NCBI GenBank assembly: GCA_973895155.1
Contig: OZ316894.1
Span: 10,416,001-10,480,000, forward strand
Direction of reading: 5' to 3'
Length of the DNA stretch: 64,000 bases
From: Marsupella aquatica
Lineage: Eukaryota; Marchantiophyta
Position numbers and translations under genes: made by a program. The notes under the pieces are model-generated. The model was not told the DNA's origin. It did no database searches and was given only the letters and a program-made list of their open reading frames with translations. Positions 1-11,283 of this stretch are shown here, in pieces (position 1 is the stretch's first letter; the number at the start of each line of letters is the position of its first letter).

Positions 1-1
1 G

Positions 2-130
2 CCCATTTTGAAAGTATGTTGCATAGAGGATGAATTTGATTCCTCCAAGATCTCAACTAAGGAAAAATTGAAGCGATTAAAACAATGGTGTGGCTTGGAT
101 GCATCTCAAAGAAATGGAACCAGCTCATAA
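2..130 (+). pseudogene. C-terminal fragment of an unrecognised ORF
   Basis: An open frame enters from the left edge and ends at a TAA at 128-130, giving 42 codons rich in Lys, Asp and Ser. No start codon or motif is visible. It could be the end of a gene or transposon ORF lying mostly outside the window. I do not recognise it. Confidence 0.25.
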
Positions 131-600
131 TTTGTACACGAGTCTAGGGTATCCTTAGACTAGCAAGAATTGAAGCTAGTTTGAGGAAGTAAATGAAATG
201 TTCCAATGGAGAACCCCTTCAGAATGTTCATATTGATGGTTTTTTGGGGATGGAAACACCGAATCTTCCTACAATCAATTTTCTCGGTTTATTTTCAAGG
301 TTTGAACTAAGTCGATTTCAAGAAACCTGGCACAATCTTGAGAAAGATCAGCAAGCAAGGCTTGTGGAAATGTATTGTGAAGCTTAGAGTTAGCTTGAGT
401 CGTGTGCTTCCATTCATGTTTAGGTCTGCTCATCTTGGGCTCTTTATAAAGATACTTTTCAAGAATATTAACTTTATTTCGTGGCTCAATTTTGGATGAA
501 TGATGAGTTTTGGGGATTCTACCCAGGTTGAATCAACCCCATCCGCTCCACAAAATATATTTGGTATAATACGAGGCCGTGGGGAAACACCTTATCAGCT
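131..600. other. Unassigned stretch with a short ORF
   Basis: It holds only a 64-codon ORF at 193-387 (+) with no recognisable domain. It lies directly upstream of a doubled TATA box and so may be the upstream part of the element that follows. Confidence 0.3.
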
Positions 601-602
601 TT

Positions 603-653
603 GGAGAAAAGTATAAATAGAGGTGTCCAGTCAAGGGAGAAAAGTATAAATAG
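603..653 (+). promoter_or_regulatory. Duplicated TATA-box segment
   Basis: An 18 bp segment, GGAGAAAAGTATAAATAG, occurs twice, at 603-620 and 636-653, 33 bp apart. Each copy has a perfect TATAAATA box (612-619 and 645-652). No other strong plus-strand core promoter lies upstream of the ORF remnants at 1.5-2.8 kb, so this is a plausible promoter for the decayed unit. Function is inferred from sequence only. Confidence 0.45.
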
Positions 654-836
654 TCTAGGTGTTTGGACAGAAACTTTACGCTCATTTCTTTTCCTTATCA
701 ACTTTGCTTGCCTCCGCTTTTTTCTCGGAATGCTACATCTCTATAGGTTTTCGTATTCACTCAAATCCAAAGCAAAAATCAGGTAAAAATGCGAGACAAC
801 ATACCCTAGATGATGCAGCTCAACGTTGGATCCAAA

Positions 837-1310
837 GTGGGATCCGTATCCCACTTCGCATTCAACTCTCTCTTTTTGGCCCTTCTGTGCAAACCCCTCA
901 CAATTGTAAATGTTGAATGCAAAATGGGATACCGCATATCCCATCTCACATCCGACTCCCTCTTTTTAGTCTTTCGCTACAACCCCCTAGCTATTCTTGA
1001 GGTTGAATGCCAGATGGGATAGCGTATCCCATCTCGCATTCAAGTCCCTCTTTTTGGTCTTTCATTTCAAACTCCTGGCTCTTGTTGATGTTACATATGA
1101 AGTGGGATACCGCATATCCCATCTCGCATTCAAGTCCCTCATTTTGGTCTTTTGTTTCAAACTCATGGCATTTATTGATGTTGGATACAAAATGGGATAC
1201 CACGTATCCCATTTTGCATTCAGCTCCATCTTTTTTGTCATTGTTGCAGACTCCTGACAATTGTTGATGTTGGATGCAAAGTGGGATACCTCGTATCTCA
1301 TCTTGCATTC
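837..1310 (+). repeat. Minisatellite, six units of 87-90 bp with palindromic core
   Basis: Six tandem copies start at about 837, 924, 1014, 1102, 1192 and 1281. Each has a core of the form RTGGGATA, 2-5 bases, TATCCCAY, then TCGCATTCAA and a T-rich spacer. The core is an imperfect palindrome able to form a hairpin. Unit 1 pairs GTGGGAT with ATCCCAC, while units 2, 3 and 5 pair ATGGGATA with TATCCCAT, so both arms change together. The array lies between the doubled TATA box and the first ORF, where a leader would be. Confidence 0.8.
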
Positions 1311-1512
1311 AACTACTTCTTTTGAATGTTTTCGCTCAAACTTTACAAACTTTTGGATGCGGGTTGAGAGATGTCTTTGTAGTTCTAAGTGTGTCAATCT
1401 CTTACAGGATCATGTCAAACAACTCAAAATTATTTGGTTCGACCAAGTCTTCACAAACATCCAGCATTGATGAGATCTAGAAGAAGAACCTTTACTTAAC
1501 GAGGAGAAATTT

Positions 1513-2834
1513 GTGAGGAATAGGTGGTACTTTTGGGATGCTCGGGGGATGGATATTCATAGAGCTTATAAAGGTCCAGCGGTGTGGTTGATTATAGTTA
1601 AGGGTAAAGACCATTGCCATTATGGATTAGTCATTGACACTGTGGAGGCGGATATCACCAACTCAATCCAAAACAAAACGGCAAAAAAAGATTCCAATGT
1701 ACCTTTGCATTGGTCCAAAAAATGCCTTCAATGCAGTTGTCCTCAACTACTAGAAACTTGATCGGGTCTCGATGAACACATTTTTGGAGGACCCAATTGT
1801 GAAGCTAATTTTGGAGGTGCCGGAGGTTGAGGACTTTTTGAATTGGTGTTTGAAATTTGTCTTCAAGTCTGGGAGGGTCGTTGAAGATTTTACCAAGGTC
1901 ACATATTTCAAGTCTTGGAGGGTCGTCATCAGAACTGGCTTTGGCGTCAAAGAGCGTCCTCTGAAGTTGAAGGTTACAAAGCCTATTGATTCGGCTTCAA
2001 AGTCAGGGGAGACATCTGGAACTCCCTACCAAACTAGAGAGAAATCTGCCACAATTTCTTTTAAGGAACTTGCAAAGAGGAAGCTTGTAGATCAACTCTC
2101 CGGGGAAGGTTCAAAAGCGGTGGTCTCGGAAGACGCTGTTGGACAGAAGAAATTGGATTGATGTGAGATCCAAAAGCGTGCACCATCTGCACTCGGAAGT
2201 GTTGTCTCATCTTTGGTCCCACAAAATTCAGAGAGACCGTCTCAGTTTTGTGCAATTCAACTTCTTCAGGTGGGCCTTCTCTATCATCTATGGGTGCCAT
2301 TCAAGAAAAGAAAAAAGATTCAACAATAGATATCACTACAACTTTGCAGCGTGAAGAGACACTCATGGTTCGTGAAGAACTTGTGTCTCGGTTGATGGAG
2401 ACCAAGAGAGTTAAGAAGACAACCATTATTCTGAAAACAACTAACTTGCTTCTTGTTGACAATATTGATGACGAGAACTCAACATTGGTTTGAACAGTCG
2501 ATCGGTTGCATGTGGAGAATATCAAGACCTTGATGAAAATGAATTCGACGAATTTCACCATGCCATTTGTCTTGTTTGTGATCCTCAAAAACTGCCCGAT
2601 AGTGACAAACTGGGACCCAAAAAAGGCAACAAGCTGGAGATATCGGGTGATTGGTGGTAATCATGGTGCTTGGGCTACGAGAGAATTGTACGAGCATATG
2701 GGAGAGAGATCTTCAATGAACTTCAAGCTTGGGTGTATGCTGGTCTCTCAAGGGAGGCCATTCAAAAACTGAGCATCCAACATAATATTGATCAGGAGTA
2801 TAGGAAAAAGATGACCAATGTGATGCCTTGCTAG
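1513..2834 (+). pseudogene. Decayed ORF with a C-terminal ParB/sulfiredoxin-like pattern
   Basis: Reading-frame pieces lie at 1513-1761, 1772-2161, 2248-2493 and 2494-2772, separated by stops and frame changes. The last piece reads RYRVIGGNHGAWATRELYEH. After a frame change near 2735-2745 it continues as WVYAGLSREAIQKLSIQHN and stops at 2832-2834. The GG-N-H followed by an Ala-rich helix, then Y-x-GLS-x-E and HN, resembles the ParB/Srx-fold pattern seen in some uncharacterised eukaryotic proteins. That assignment is inference from the pattern. The upstream pieces have no recognisable domain. It may be a mobile-element ORF, given its minisatellite leader and decay. Confidence 0.4.
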
Positions 2835-3141
2835 GATCACGAAGTACTTAGTTAAGCCTAAAATAATGGCTAAATAAAGATTAGGTAGATAGAATAAGGG
2901 AGGAATAAGGATCGAAGCCGATTGCAACGTGTTCGGGGGAGATTGTGATAGGATCGGATCCAACGGTCGCGATTAAGTGGGATTAGGGTTATGACCTAAT
3001 CGGGGCTTGATCAGGTAAGCCATCAGGAGGCAACTTCGTAGGGAGGGGACCGACACTCTATACACTTGTGCAATTGTTTGTTCGGTCAACCTAGGGAGGT
3101 GGAATCAGCTGCCGATCGATCGGGGGAGGTGGTTTGGGAAA
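2835..3141. other. Spacer before repeat-family ORF A
   Basis: About 300 bp of non-coding DNA with short purine-rich stretches (GGGAGG, GGGGGAGATT). It probably holds the 5' flank of the broken ORF that starts at 3142. No LTR, TIR or primer-binding site could be recognised. Confidence 0.4.
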
Positions 3142-5454
3142 TTGCGCAAGTTCTTGGTATTCGGTGGAATGAACACGGTGAATCAGACAGGGAAGTTTTG
3201 GGGCTGTTTTCTTGAAGAAGCAAGGCAGCTGATACCTACGTATGAAGACGTTGAGCCGGAGCGCGCAGCCAGAGAACAAGCGGAGCTTGCACGATTGTGG
3301 GGAATTCACAAATCGGCATTCGTAGATACGAAGGAGGTGTTGGAAAAGTTCTCGTGGACACCCACCAGTGCGGAGCTTGACAAATTGCTGATTCGGGAGA
3401 ATAAGGTCGTGGGGATCAAGGAGGCAATCAAGAACGCAGGGCAGCCACTTTGGGAATTAAAGGGTCACACTGCGAAGTGGACGAAGGCAGCTATTCTTGG
3501 GGAGTATTCAGGCACTGAAGAGATGAAGCGCAAGGGAGGTTCGACATCCACAACTCTAGCAAAGCAAACTAGGTCAGAGAGACCAATCAAGATGGAATCC
3601 GGGCCAGTTAGAGATTGGGCTGTAGAGGATAAAACCATGACAGGGTGGGCAGACAGGTTACCTGCCGATTTACAATTACAGTTCGCAAGAGATGAGGATG
3701 AGGTCTTTAGTGCCGTTCAGGATAATAAATATGCAGGATATATGAATGACATTGGGTTGAAGGGCTTTGTCAGGTTGTCCTGGAGGATGGTAGACATACC
3801 AGATGAGGATCTGTTGGACTTTGTGGGATGCTGGGAGGCTTATTCCAACACGACGCTGCTGTATGGAAAGGTGTTCAAACTAACACCTACGCTTATCGAA
3901 GTCGTGTTTGCTTTACCAATTGGAAGGAAGACTAAGGTGGAGCAGAGGAAGACGTTGCCGGATGACCAGTTCAGGTCATTTCCAGGGCCTTCCACTAAGA
4001 ATGGGTTTTTTAGGAATCAATGTACCAACCCACATATAGGGCAGCTGATTGATTTCCTGAGAGTCACATTGCATTGTACCTTGCCGAGAGCAGAAATTGG
4101 CAAAGCCCAGGTATTTTTGGTGGAGAATATCGATGCAAGTCGAGACTACAACGGGTATCTCTTAATGCAGTTGAAGAAGGCATTAAACAAAGAGAAGCAG
4201 AGCATTGGGGAGGGAGCGGTATCTAGACTAGGGTACCATCTGCAATTACTTTGCCGATATGCAAGAAGCCAGTCTTTTGCATCAGTGTTGCCTATACAAG
4301 AGTGGATGCAGATCACTGCACCACTTGAGGAGATGGAGGAGGACGAGGAGCCTCTAAACATACGACGCCACGGGAGGAGGTCGGCAACACAGGCAACACG
4401 AGAACGGGATCATTCCCCTATCAAGGAGCCAAAGGTAGTAACATATGATGTAGTGAGAAATCTGTTGCGCCGGCCTACTCGTAATAATCCATATGCAGGC
4501 ATCCAGTTGGTCGAGAGGAAGATGACTGCCAAAGAGAGAAAGAAATATGACGAGCAAATGGATTCAGAGACAAATGAGGAGGTAAGCCGAAGCCAGGAGA
4601 GGCCGGTAGTAAGAGCTTCTAGCAGAGCCCAAGCGGAGGGACCCATGGAGGAAGGTCAACCAGCAGCAGCCCAACAATATTCAAAGGAAGAGATCGGGGG
4701 CTTTGGAGGAGAGGCCGGCATGCTAGGTAGTCAGGTTAATGTGGATGATTACGACGACGACTATGTTGATCACGGGGAGAGGCCGGTACTAGGAGTTAGA
4801 ATGATGGGAAGGTTTTGTAGAAGACTTCCCGCGGTCTTCTATGGCAAGCCGGAGGACCAGAAAACACCAGAATCTCCTCCACCAGATGTGACACCATTGG
4901 AATTTGACAAGATGAAGGAAGTTGAAGTCGGGCTACATGAGAAGATTAAGGAGTGGGGGGCCCGGAATGCAGAACAGGAATGCCAGCTATTAGGATGAGA
5001 GTGGCCGAAAGAAATAAGACAACTTAGAAAGAGGCAAGCTGAACCTCTCACTGACTTCAATCAATTACGGGTAGAGGCTTGGGAGAGACGACCTCGATGA
5101 CAGATGCCAGTATCACCTGGGAGGTCAAACTATGCAAGAAATCGGGCTAAGGTGGCTAATTCAAGGGTGAATCAACAAGCACAGCAGGATCTCTTGGCTA
5201 AGCAACAGGAATTGGAAGTGGCGAACAACCAATTGGGAAACTACCAATTGGATAACCAGCAGATCAAGGAAAAGTTGACGAAGGTAGAGTTGGAGTTAGC
5301 CGATTCAAAAGTAGAAGTACAAGGTTTAAATCGCCAAGTCGAGAGGCTCAGAAAGACGGCTAAGGAGCAGGCCACCCAGAGCGAGAAGGGCTTGGCTGAA
5401 GCCCAAAGGAAGTATGACAAGTACGTTACTCAACCGGTTGGAGGCCATGCATGA
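3142..5454 (+). pseudogene. Unrecognised repeat-family ORF A, about 770 codons, coiled-coil C-terminus
   Basis: The frame is open from ATG 3142 to TGA 4996-4998, continues in the same frame to TGA 5098-5100, and then to 5454. Two TGA codons therefore interrupt one ancestral frame. In order it shows an N-terminal charged region, a central conserved region (residues about 200-375) with VFKLTPTLIEVVFALPIG and QCTNPHIGQLIDFLRVTLH, a disordered acidic and Gln-rich linker, and a C-terminal heptad-rich coiled coil (5160-5430). Near 5430 a shift to another frame would extend the coiled coil. Unit B at 6050 has the same layout and matching motifs. The ALPIG-type motif loosely recalls plant transposon-associated mobile-domain proteins, but I cannot name the family. 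It has no zinc knuckle, RT or integrase. Confidence 0.6.
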
Positions 5455-6049
5455 GAAGCATGATGACGCCATGTGCACAGCGGCCAATGATCACCTTGTG
5501 ACACGGGTAACGTGTCACTTAACGGAACCCAGGTCGTAGATTAGGCCTTATACGGGCATTAGGACCGTAGCCATAGTGTAGAATAGCACGTATAGCCGTC
5601 GGTTGCCATTATGATTAGATTAGGAGTAGGTTAAGATGACCAAATAATTACGAGTTCAGGAAAGGGATTATTACGCACGACCGAGGTACGGTGGTGGCAG
5701 CGGAGTAAAAATCAGTTAGAGGAATCACGCTTGGACCTAGGCGCTGACTTCAGCTCGTTATCAATGACCAAACGGCCTGGCCTTCTCACGCTCGGGCTCA
5801 TCCTGGCACCTCCATAAGAGAGGAGCCGATGGTGCTGCGGGCCATTTGCTCATGTCTACCTTTTTTTGAATTCGCGGACGTTGCCACCCACTCGCCCTTC
5901 TGATTGAATCAAGTCAACCTTTACAAGGAGATTATCGAGGGAGAAGAGCGGAATGTGGCAAGATTTAGTCAGGACGAGCGAGGCCTCCACGAGAAAGAGG
6001 ACCAGCCGGGTGGGAACGCGGACTCAACGAACCGGACTACGAGGTTAGT
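5455..6049. other. Spacer between repeat-family ORFs A and B
   Basis: About 600 bp with no ORF of note. It begins with the out-of-frame continuation of the ORF A coiled coil (to about 5540) and ends just before the ATG of ORF B at 6050. I saw no clear LTR or TIR. Confidence 0.4.
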
Positions 6050-8305
6050 ATGACCCTCACAGCCTTGGGATTTTGGACCTTGTTTGGCGAGGTAGGTGCT
6101 AAGTTCTTCGAGACTTACTGGTACTCTTGTCCCGAGAAAGCCGCTTACGAACGAAGATACGCGAAGCTGGTGACCAAGGTAGCACTGATTAATTGCGAAA
6201 GGACAGCCATCACCAGGGATTCCAGCTACAACGAGCTGCGAGACTACATCACCGAACTATATCTCAGCGAGGAAGGGCTTAGATCGGTAGCAGAGGCGAT
6301 TCTTGAGGTCCCAGCAAAGTTCTTTAAGTTGAAGGGCAGCCAGCGGCTTACTCAAGCGGAGTTTGACAAGATTCCAGGGTACCTAGACCAGCAGATCACA
6401 GCCGAAAAGCGCCAAGAAGACATCAGCAAACAACGGGAAGCGGCGCGTAATCTTACGTTCCTCGGGGAAAGCTCCAACGCCTTCAATTGGGATATGGCTA
6501 CCCCGATACCACCAGTGCCTCAGCCGATGACCACCGGCGTACCGCCGAACCGGTCCCAATTCCGTCCAGTAATCAACACAAAGTGTTCTTCGGGTTCCGA
6601 GCGAGCTAGTCCGCAACTCGAACAGCGTCCTCATAAGTGGCCAAGGACTACGATGGCCCCCGAATCAACAACGCGGACCAACGCCGTGCCTGCACCTGCC
6701 CCGGTAAACCCCCCGACCAACCAGACCCGACGGCCCCCGGATAACCCGAAGTCCAACCTATTACAGGTAATCCGCATCCCCGAAGTAGTCTGGATCGCGA
6801 TCAAGAAACTTGAACATGCGGACTATCTAAAGGAGCATCAGTTGGAGCAGTTCGCTCACTTGCTTTGGAGGCCGTGCGCCGCCGGGCTAAAGGAGATTTG
6901 TGAGTTCATCTCCAATTTTGACACTGACGCGTCGACCACCAAGGTTTTGGGGCAGGCCTTATCACTCACGGAGCATCGGTTAACGCAAATCTTCTGCCTA
7001 CCAACCGGGCCAGTGCCGGTGGAAATCCGAATTCGGGATAAGGAGTATACGTTGCGGCACTTCAAACCCAAGGGTAAGACGGACAACGGATACAAGCAGG
7101 GGGCGTGCACCAACTTAACCTGTATGGAGCGGCTTAACTTCATACGGACTACCCTACACATGATTGAGCCACGATCCGAGATTTCCCTCTGCACGATCGT
7201 GCAGGTGGAACAGTACAAACGATGAAACTGGGCCCAATTCTTCTACCGAAGATTCTCGGGGGAGCTGAAGCGGGCTCAGGGTGGTATGGCTATTGGGGGG
7301 AAGACTTATTTGGGAAGTCATATCGCCATTATCCTCGCCTGGTACAAGGCACGGCGGGAGGCCAAAGGAAAGAATATGGCCACCTCAGCCCCGGCTAATG
7401 TCACCCCCACCCCGGAGGAGGCAACCCCGAGCACGCGGACTACCATCCCTCGGGCAAACCCCGAGCCGGAAGCCCCGACTAATACTCCGCCACCTCCTCC
7501 TGTGGAAATTCCGCCGCCCCCTTCCGTTGAGCCTCCACTACCCGCAGTACAACCACCTCCAATCCCTCCACCACCTGAAGATATCTTCCCCTCCCCAGCG
7601 CTGACTACAGAGGAGATCGTTGCTCCACCCGAGGAGCCACCGGTACCCGAGAGGATGGAGGACTACCAAGTAGCCCCGGGGACCATGGCCTACGACCTGG
7701 TCCAGAAGTTTAGCCAGACTATGTCTGAGGAGCTGGCAACATACATCGGACAACAAGTTTCGGCGTACTTTTAACCAGCCTTCTTCATGTTAGAGCACCA
7801 ACCACGGATCGTAAGCCGCTTGGAAGAAGAACTCATGGCGAAGGGGAATGAGATCGGGCGCCTCTAGATGCTGGTAGAGCACCTCGAGGAGGAGGCAACA
7901 AACCGCCGCGAGGAGTTAGTCCGCACCGTCGAACAGAGGGACGGACTAACCCAGGAGTTAAGCAGAGTGCAGGCCGAACTAAAGAAGTTGGACGACACCG
8001 TGCTTCAATTACGCTCAGAATCTTTGGCTCGAGTTACCAGCCTGACCGGCCTCAACAAACAATTCCTGCAGGCAGCACAGCAGGTGGCTAGTCTCTCCGC
8101 CGAACGAGATAAATTGCTGGTGCAGGACCAGATCCATCGCGACTCCATCGACCAGCTCAATCTGGAGGTAGCGCGGCTCCAGACCGAGGCCGATGAAGCT
8201 GCAAATGAGGTGGAGGAGGCGGTACGGGACCCCTGGGCCCTTAGCTTAACTAATATGGGACCCCCCGTGCGAACAACTCAAGGGGTTTTTAAATCCTTTT
8301 TTTGA
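6050..8305 (+). pseudogene. Unrecognised repeat-family ORF B, about 750 codons, coiled-coil C-terminus
   Basis: One frame runs from ATG 6050 to the stop ending at 8305, broken by three in-frame stops: TGA 7223-7225, TAA 7772-7774 and TAG 7865-7867. The order of parts matches unit A: an N-terminal region, a central domain with LSLTEHRLTQIFCLPTG and CTNLTCMERLNFIRTTLH, a segment YLGSHIAIILAWYKARRE corresponding to YHLQLLCRYARSQ of A, a Pro-rich linker (about 7390-7650), and a long coiled coil (about 7800-8230). GC content is higher than in the flanks. Identity to A is modest, so the two are diverged paralogues rather than a recent duplication. No known function is recognised. Confidence 0.6.
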
Positions 8306-9240
8306 ATAATAGTTATAATCGCTTATAATGTAACAACCCTTTGTTTTATTGGATTCCATGTTATAATGAACCAAGGTGATCTAAAAAATAGGGTTCGAGT
8401 AGTTGTATGTAAGGGTAAAGCATATAGGGCCACCACACGTCAATACTCATTCATCCACGTGTCATTACATCCTTGGTTTGGGGTGTGCAAACACATTTGA
8501 ATTTTTGGGGAATAGGGGAAATTTTGCCTTTAGGGGGTCTCGTGTACCATTTATGGATGACCAAAATGGTCTGCCGTCGATCTCTTTGATGCTCTATATC
8601 AAACGGTGTAGGGGTATATATGGCCTTGTAGGGCCCCCAAAGAAGGAGGAGGTCAAGTAGACACCGTTGTTCAATGCGTGTTGCGTCAGATGGGGATTCT
8701 ATGATGCCACAAGTGATAGAGAGAGAGTCTCAATCCAAAGTCACTTATGTACCTCGGTATATATTTATCACTTCTAGTGATCAAAGAATTGGTTTAAATG
8801 TAATAAGTTTTCCAATGCTTTAGACTCAAAGGATAACTTTCCTGTAAACGATGATGAATATGCTCAACAAACTATGGGACAAACTTAAGTGCAATGTGGA
8901 CTTACGGTTTTCATAGATGACAACGTAGGATGTTTACAACTTAAATTTGGATACTTGTATGAGTTTGTTTGACTCTTAAATGCCTCGACTCCTACCTTCT
9001 TGCGAGGAAGTGTGTACATAAAGAATATGTTGTTCCTATTTTTGCTTTTGATAATGTGAAATGTTTATTCCAATCTATTTGACTTAGAATTGATAGAAAG
9101 TTTTTTATAACACCTGAAGAGCATATTTAATGTCATTTTGATGAAGATTATAATAGCCTAAAGGGCTTTCTTAATGACCCAAAAGTAATTTATTAATATA
9201 ATAAGAGCTTTTTAAAAGGGCAACAAACAGTACTGAAGGG
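8306..9240. other. AT-rich intergenic DNA
   Basis: Nearly 1 kb of low-GC DNA with no supported coding frame or RNA gene. The GC drop at 8300 and rise after 9240 suggest a boundary between the ORF B repeat and the next GC-rich repeat block. Confidence 0.4.
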
Positions 9241-10391
9241 GTTTGGAGGGGAGGGGCGTTCACACGCCGGTTCCATTAATATACACGGAGTAAGGGCCTA
9301 GGGTACGGGACAACAAGGCCTTGCAGGACCGCATTACCCTGCTCATCCCCCAGCGGGGAAAACCTGGGCCCACCTTTGATCAAGGCGGCTCGAGGCCTCG
9401 TCCCGACAAGGGGATCAGCCCTGGTCCAACCACTGCACGCACGTAAGGGGTGGTTAGCAAAGGGTGGAAGCAGGCGCCAAGCGAGGCAGTTAAGACAGCG
9501 GCATCTTTTGGTTAGGCGTAATGACAGAATGACTGTCATTAGGCGCCGATTAGCGGCAGTAAGAAGAATTAGGGCCGGATCAGTTAGGATCAGCCAACGT
9601 AGGATGGAGTCCATCAACGGACTAGAGTTTGTCAGTAGGCTTGGCCGCTGCCATCCCGATTGGCACCTTGTCGTCGACGGTCAACCAGTCAGTGCGGCGC
9701 GGCCAGTAGTCAGTAGGTAGTTAGTCAGTAGGTAGTATCCCGGAAGGCAGTATCCTCCGGCTCTCCTTCGCGATTGTAGTATTTAGGCTTTCCCTTCCGC
9801 TATGGAAGGGGGAGAAGGCTTAGTTATCTCAGCAGAAGGAAGGTGAGGCACGGGGAGTCCCGGCCTGAGCAGGGTCAGAGCGCACCAAGGAGTGAGAGCC
9901 AGAGTCGAGCTTGCTAGGCAAGTGCGAGGCAGGGCCTCGTAGAGCCTGGGCATCGACTGCCGTTGGGCCTGCTGACCCCCTTTGAAGTCGAGTCAACCAT
10001 GTAAACTGATGCTTCACTGAGTAAATATAGTCTTTTCCCCCTAATGTTTCCGCAAGTAACTGGTGTTGTGTGTATGCTTTGTCTGGGTAAAGGCGCCATT
10101 TTAAGGGACGTACCGGGTGCGGACTAATGGTAGGGATTGCCACTCATTGTATGTCACAAGGTCCTATCGTGTCGATGGCTTGAAAGGCCCCAAGCCGGGA
10201 GTTAGTCCGAGTCACTAATTGAGGGAATATTCCAGCGGTGGAAAACAAATATACCTATGACTAGTACGAATTACGCAGGTGTTATACCAGTAAGTATATC
10301 GACTTAGCCCGACTTAGGGCTAATAGAGGTCACTACACACCTCCTTGCCCAAACCCTCACCCTTATTGGTGGTCGACTTCGCACCATGGCA
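9241..10391. other. GC-rich non-coding repeat block upstream of ORF C
   Basis: GC-rich DNA with overlapping frames on both strands and no domain, so I do not call genes. It has a small tandem repeat, GTCAGTAGGTAGTTA twice, near 9709-9738. The segment near 10222-10255 (ATTCCAGCGGTGGAA, ACAAATATACC) recurs in similar form at 11944-11975. The block may be an LTR-like or leader part of the element carrying ORF C, but I could not define repeat ends. Confidence 0.3.
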
Positions 10392-11283
10392 CTAAACTGG
10401 ATTTAAGGCCCAGGTTAGCGGCGCGACACACCTAAACCGGGTTCAACAGATACGCAAGGAGCTTCAGGAGGAGCTAACCAGGACAAAGCAGGCATGGACA
10501 AACGAGGTCACAAAATTGGAACTTATCAACGACTCCTTGAAGGCAGCCATTGATAAGCAAGAGTTGGAGGTCGTGCAGATCTTAAATGAGGAGCTGAAGA
10601 CGGCCAAGGCCAGGATACTACGGCTTAACGATGAAGTTGAAGACGTATCTCAGGAATTGGAGGAGGCCAAGGATAAGATGATCGGGTTGCAGAGGTGTGC
10701 CGACAATCAAATAGAGAAATTGAAGAAGTATGCCGAAGCGGGATATGGGTCACCAACTGAAAGGCTTCCCGTCAGCAGTATGGTAAGCGAAGTTACAGTA
10801 AAACTGAAGCTGAAGCCGAGCTCACTGTTGTCAAGCGTGACTGGGGGCAAAGCCATGCAGTTGGTGGCAGATTTGGCAAAAACATTTATGGGGCCGGGTG
10901 ATAATAAAGTTAAGCCCCTTAAAGCCACTCCGGAAGAAGTCGAGAGCATGGCAGCTCACATTTGTGGTACTGTGGCCCTGAAGGCAGCTGTGGTAGAAGT
11001 AAGTATTGTGGATCAACTTGGAGCTGCGGTAACAGGATCAGACGATGGTACTGCTTCTATGGACGCCCAGAACGTGAAGCCGTGGGTTCTCGAGACCGAG
11101 CGCATCGGGGAGCAGGATTGGATTGAGGAAGTTAAGGCAAAAGCTCTCCAGGCCGTTGCCGAGGAGGAGGAAGCCAAGGCCGAACCCAAAGCCGTAGTTA
11201 ACATGGCCGAAGGAAGTCAGCCAAAGCCAAGTACAGGGGAAGGTGCAGAGTCGGAAGGCTCGGGATTACCACCGGTCATCTGA
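10392..11283 (+). CDS. Repeat-family ORF C, coiled-coil protein fragment
   Basis: The frame is open from a stop just before 10392 to TGA 11281-11283. The first ATG is at 10516 (255 codons), but coiled-coil sequence already begins upstream of it without a start (from about 10447), so the N-terminus is probably missing. Residues before about 75 of the ATG form are heptad-rich (KLELINDSLKAAIDKQELEV). After this come a less charged central part and an acidic Glu/Ala-rich tail. Composition, orientation and position after a GC-rich block match the coiled-coil ends of ORFs A and B, so I group it with them. The central CTN/LHxxxPR domain of A and B is absent. Confidence 0.45.

Noticed and set aside
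9276-10143. Overlapping 100-codon frames on both strands in GC-rich DNA
   Set aside because: Both strands are open as expected from high GC; no motif or partner exon.
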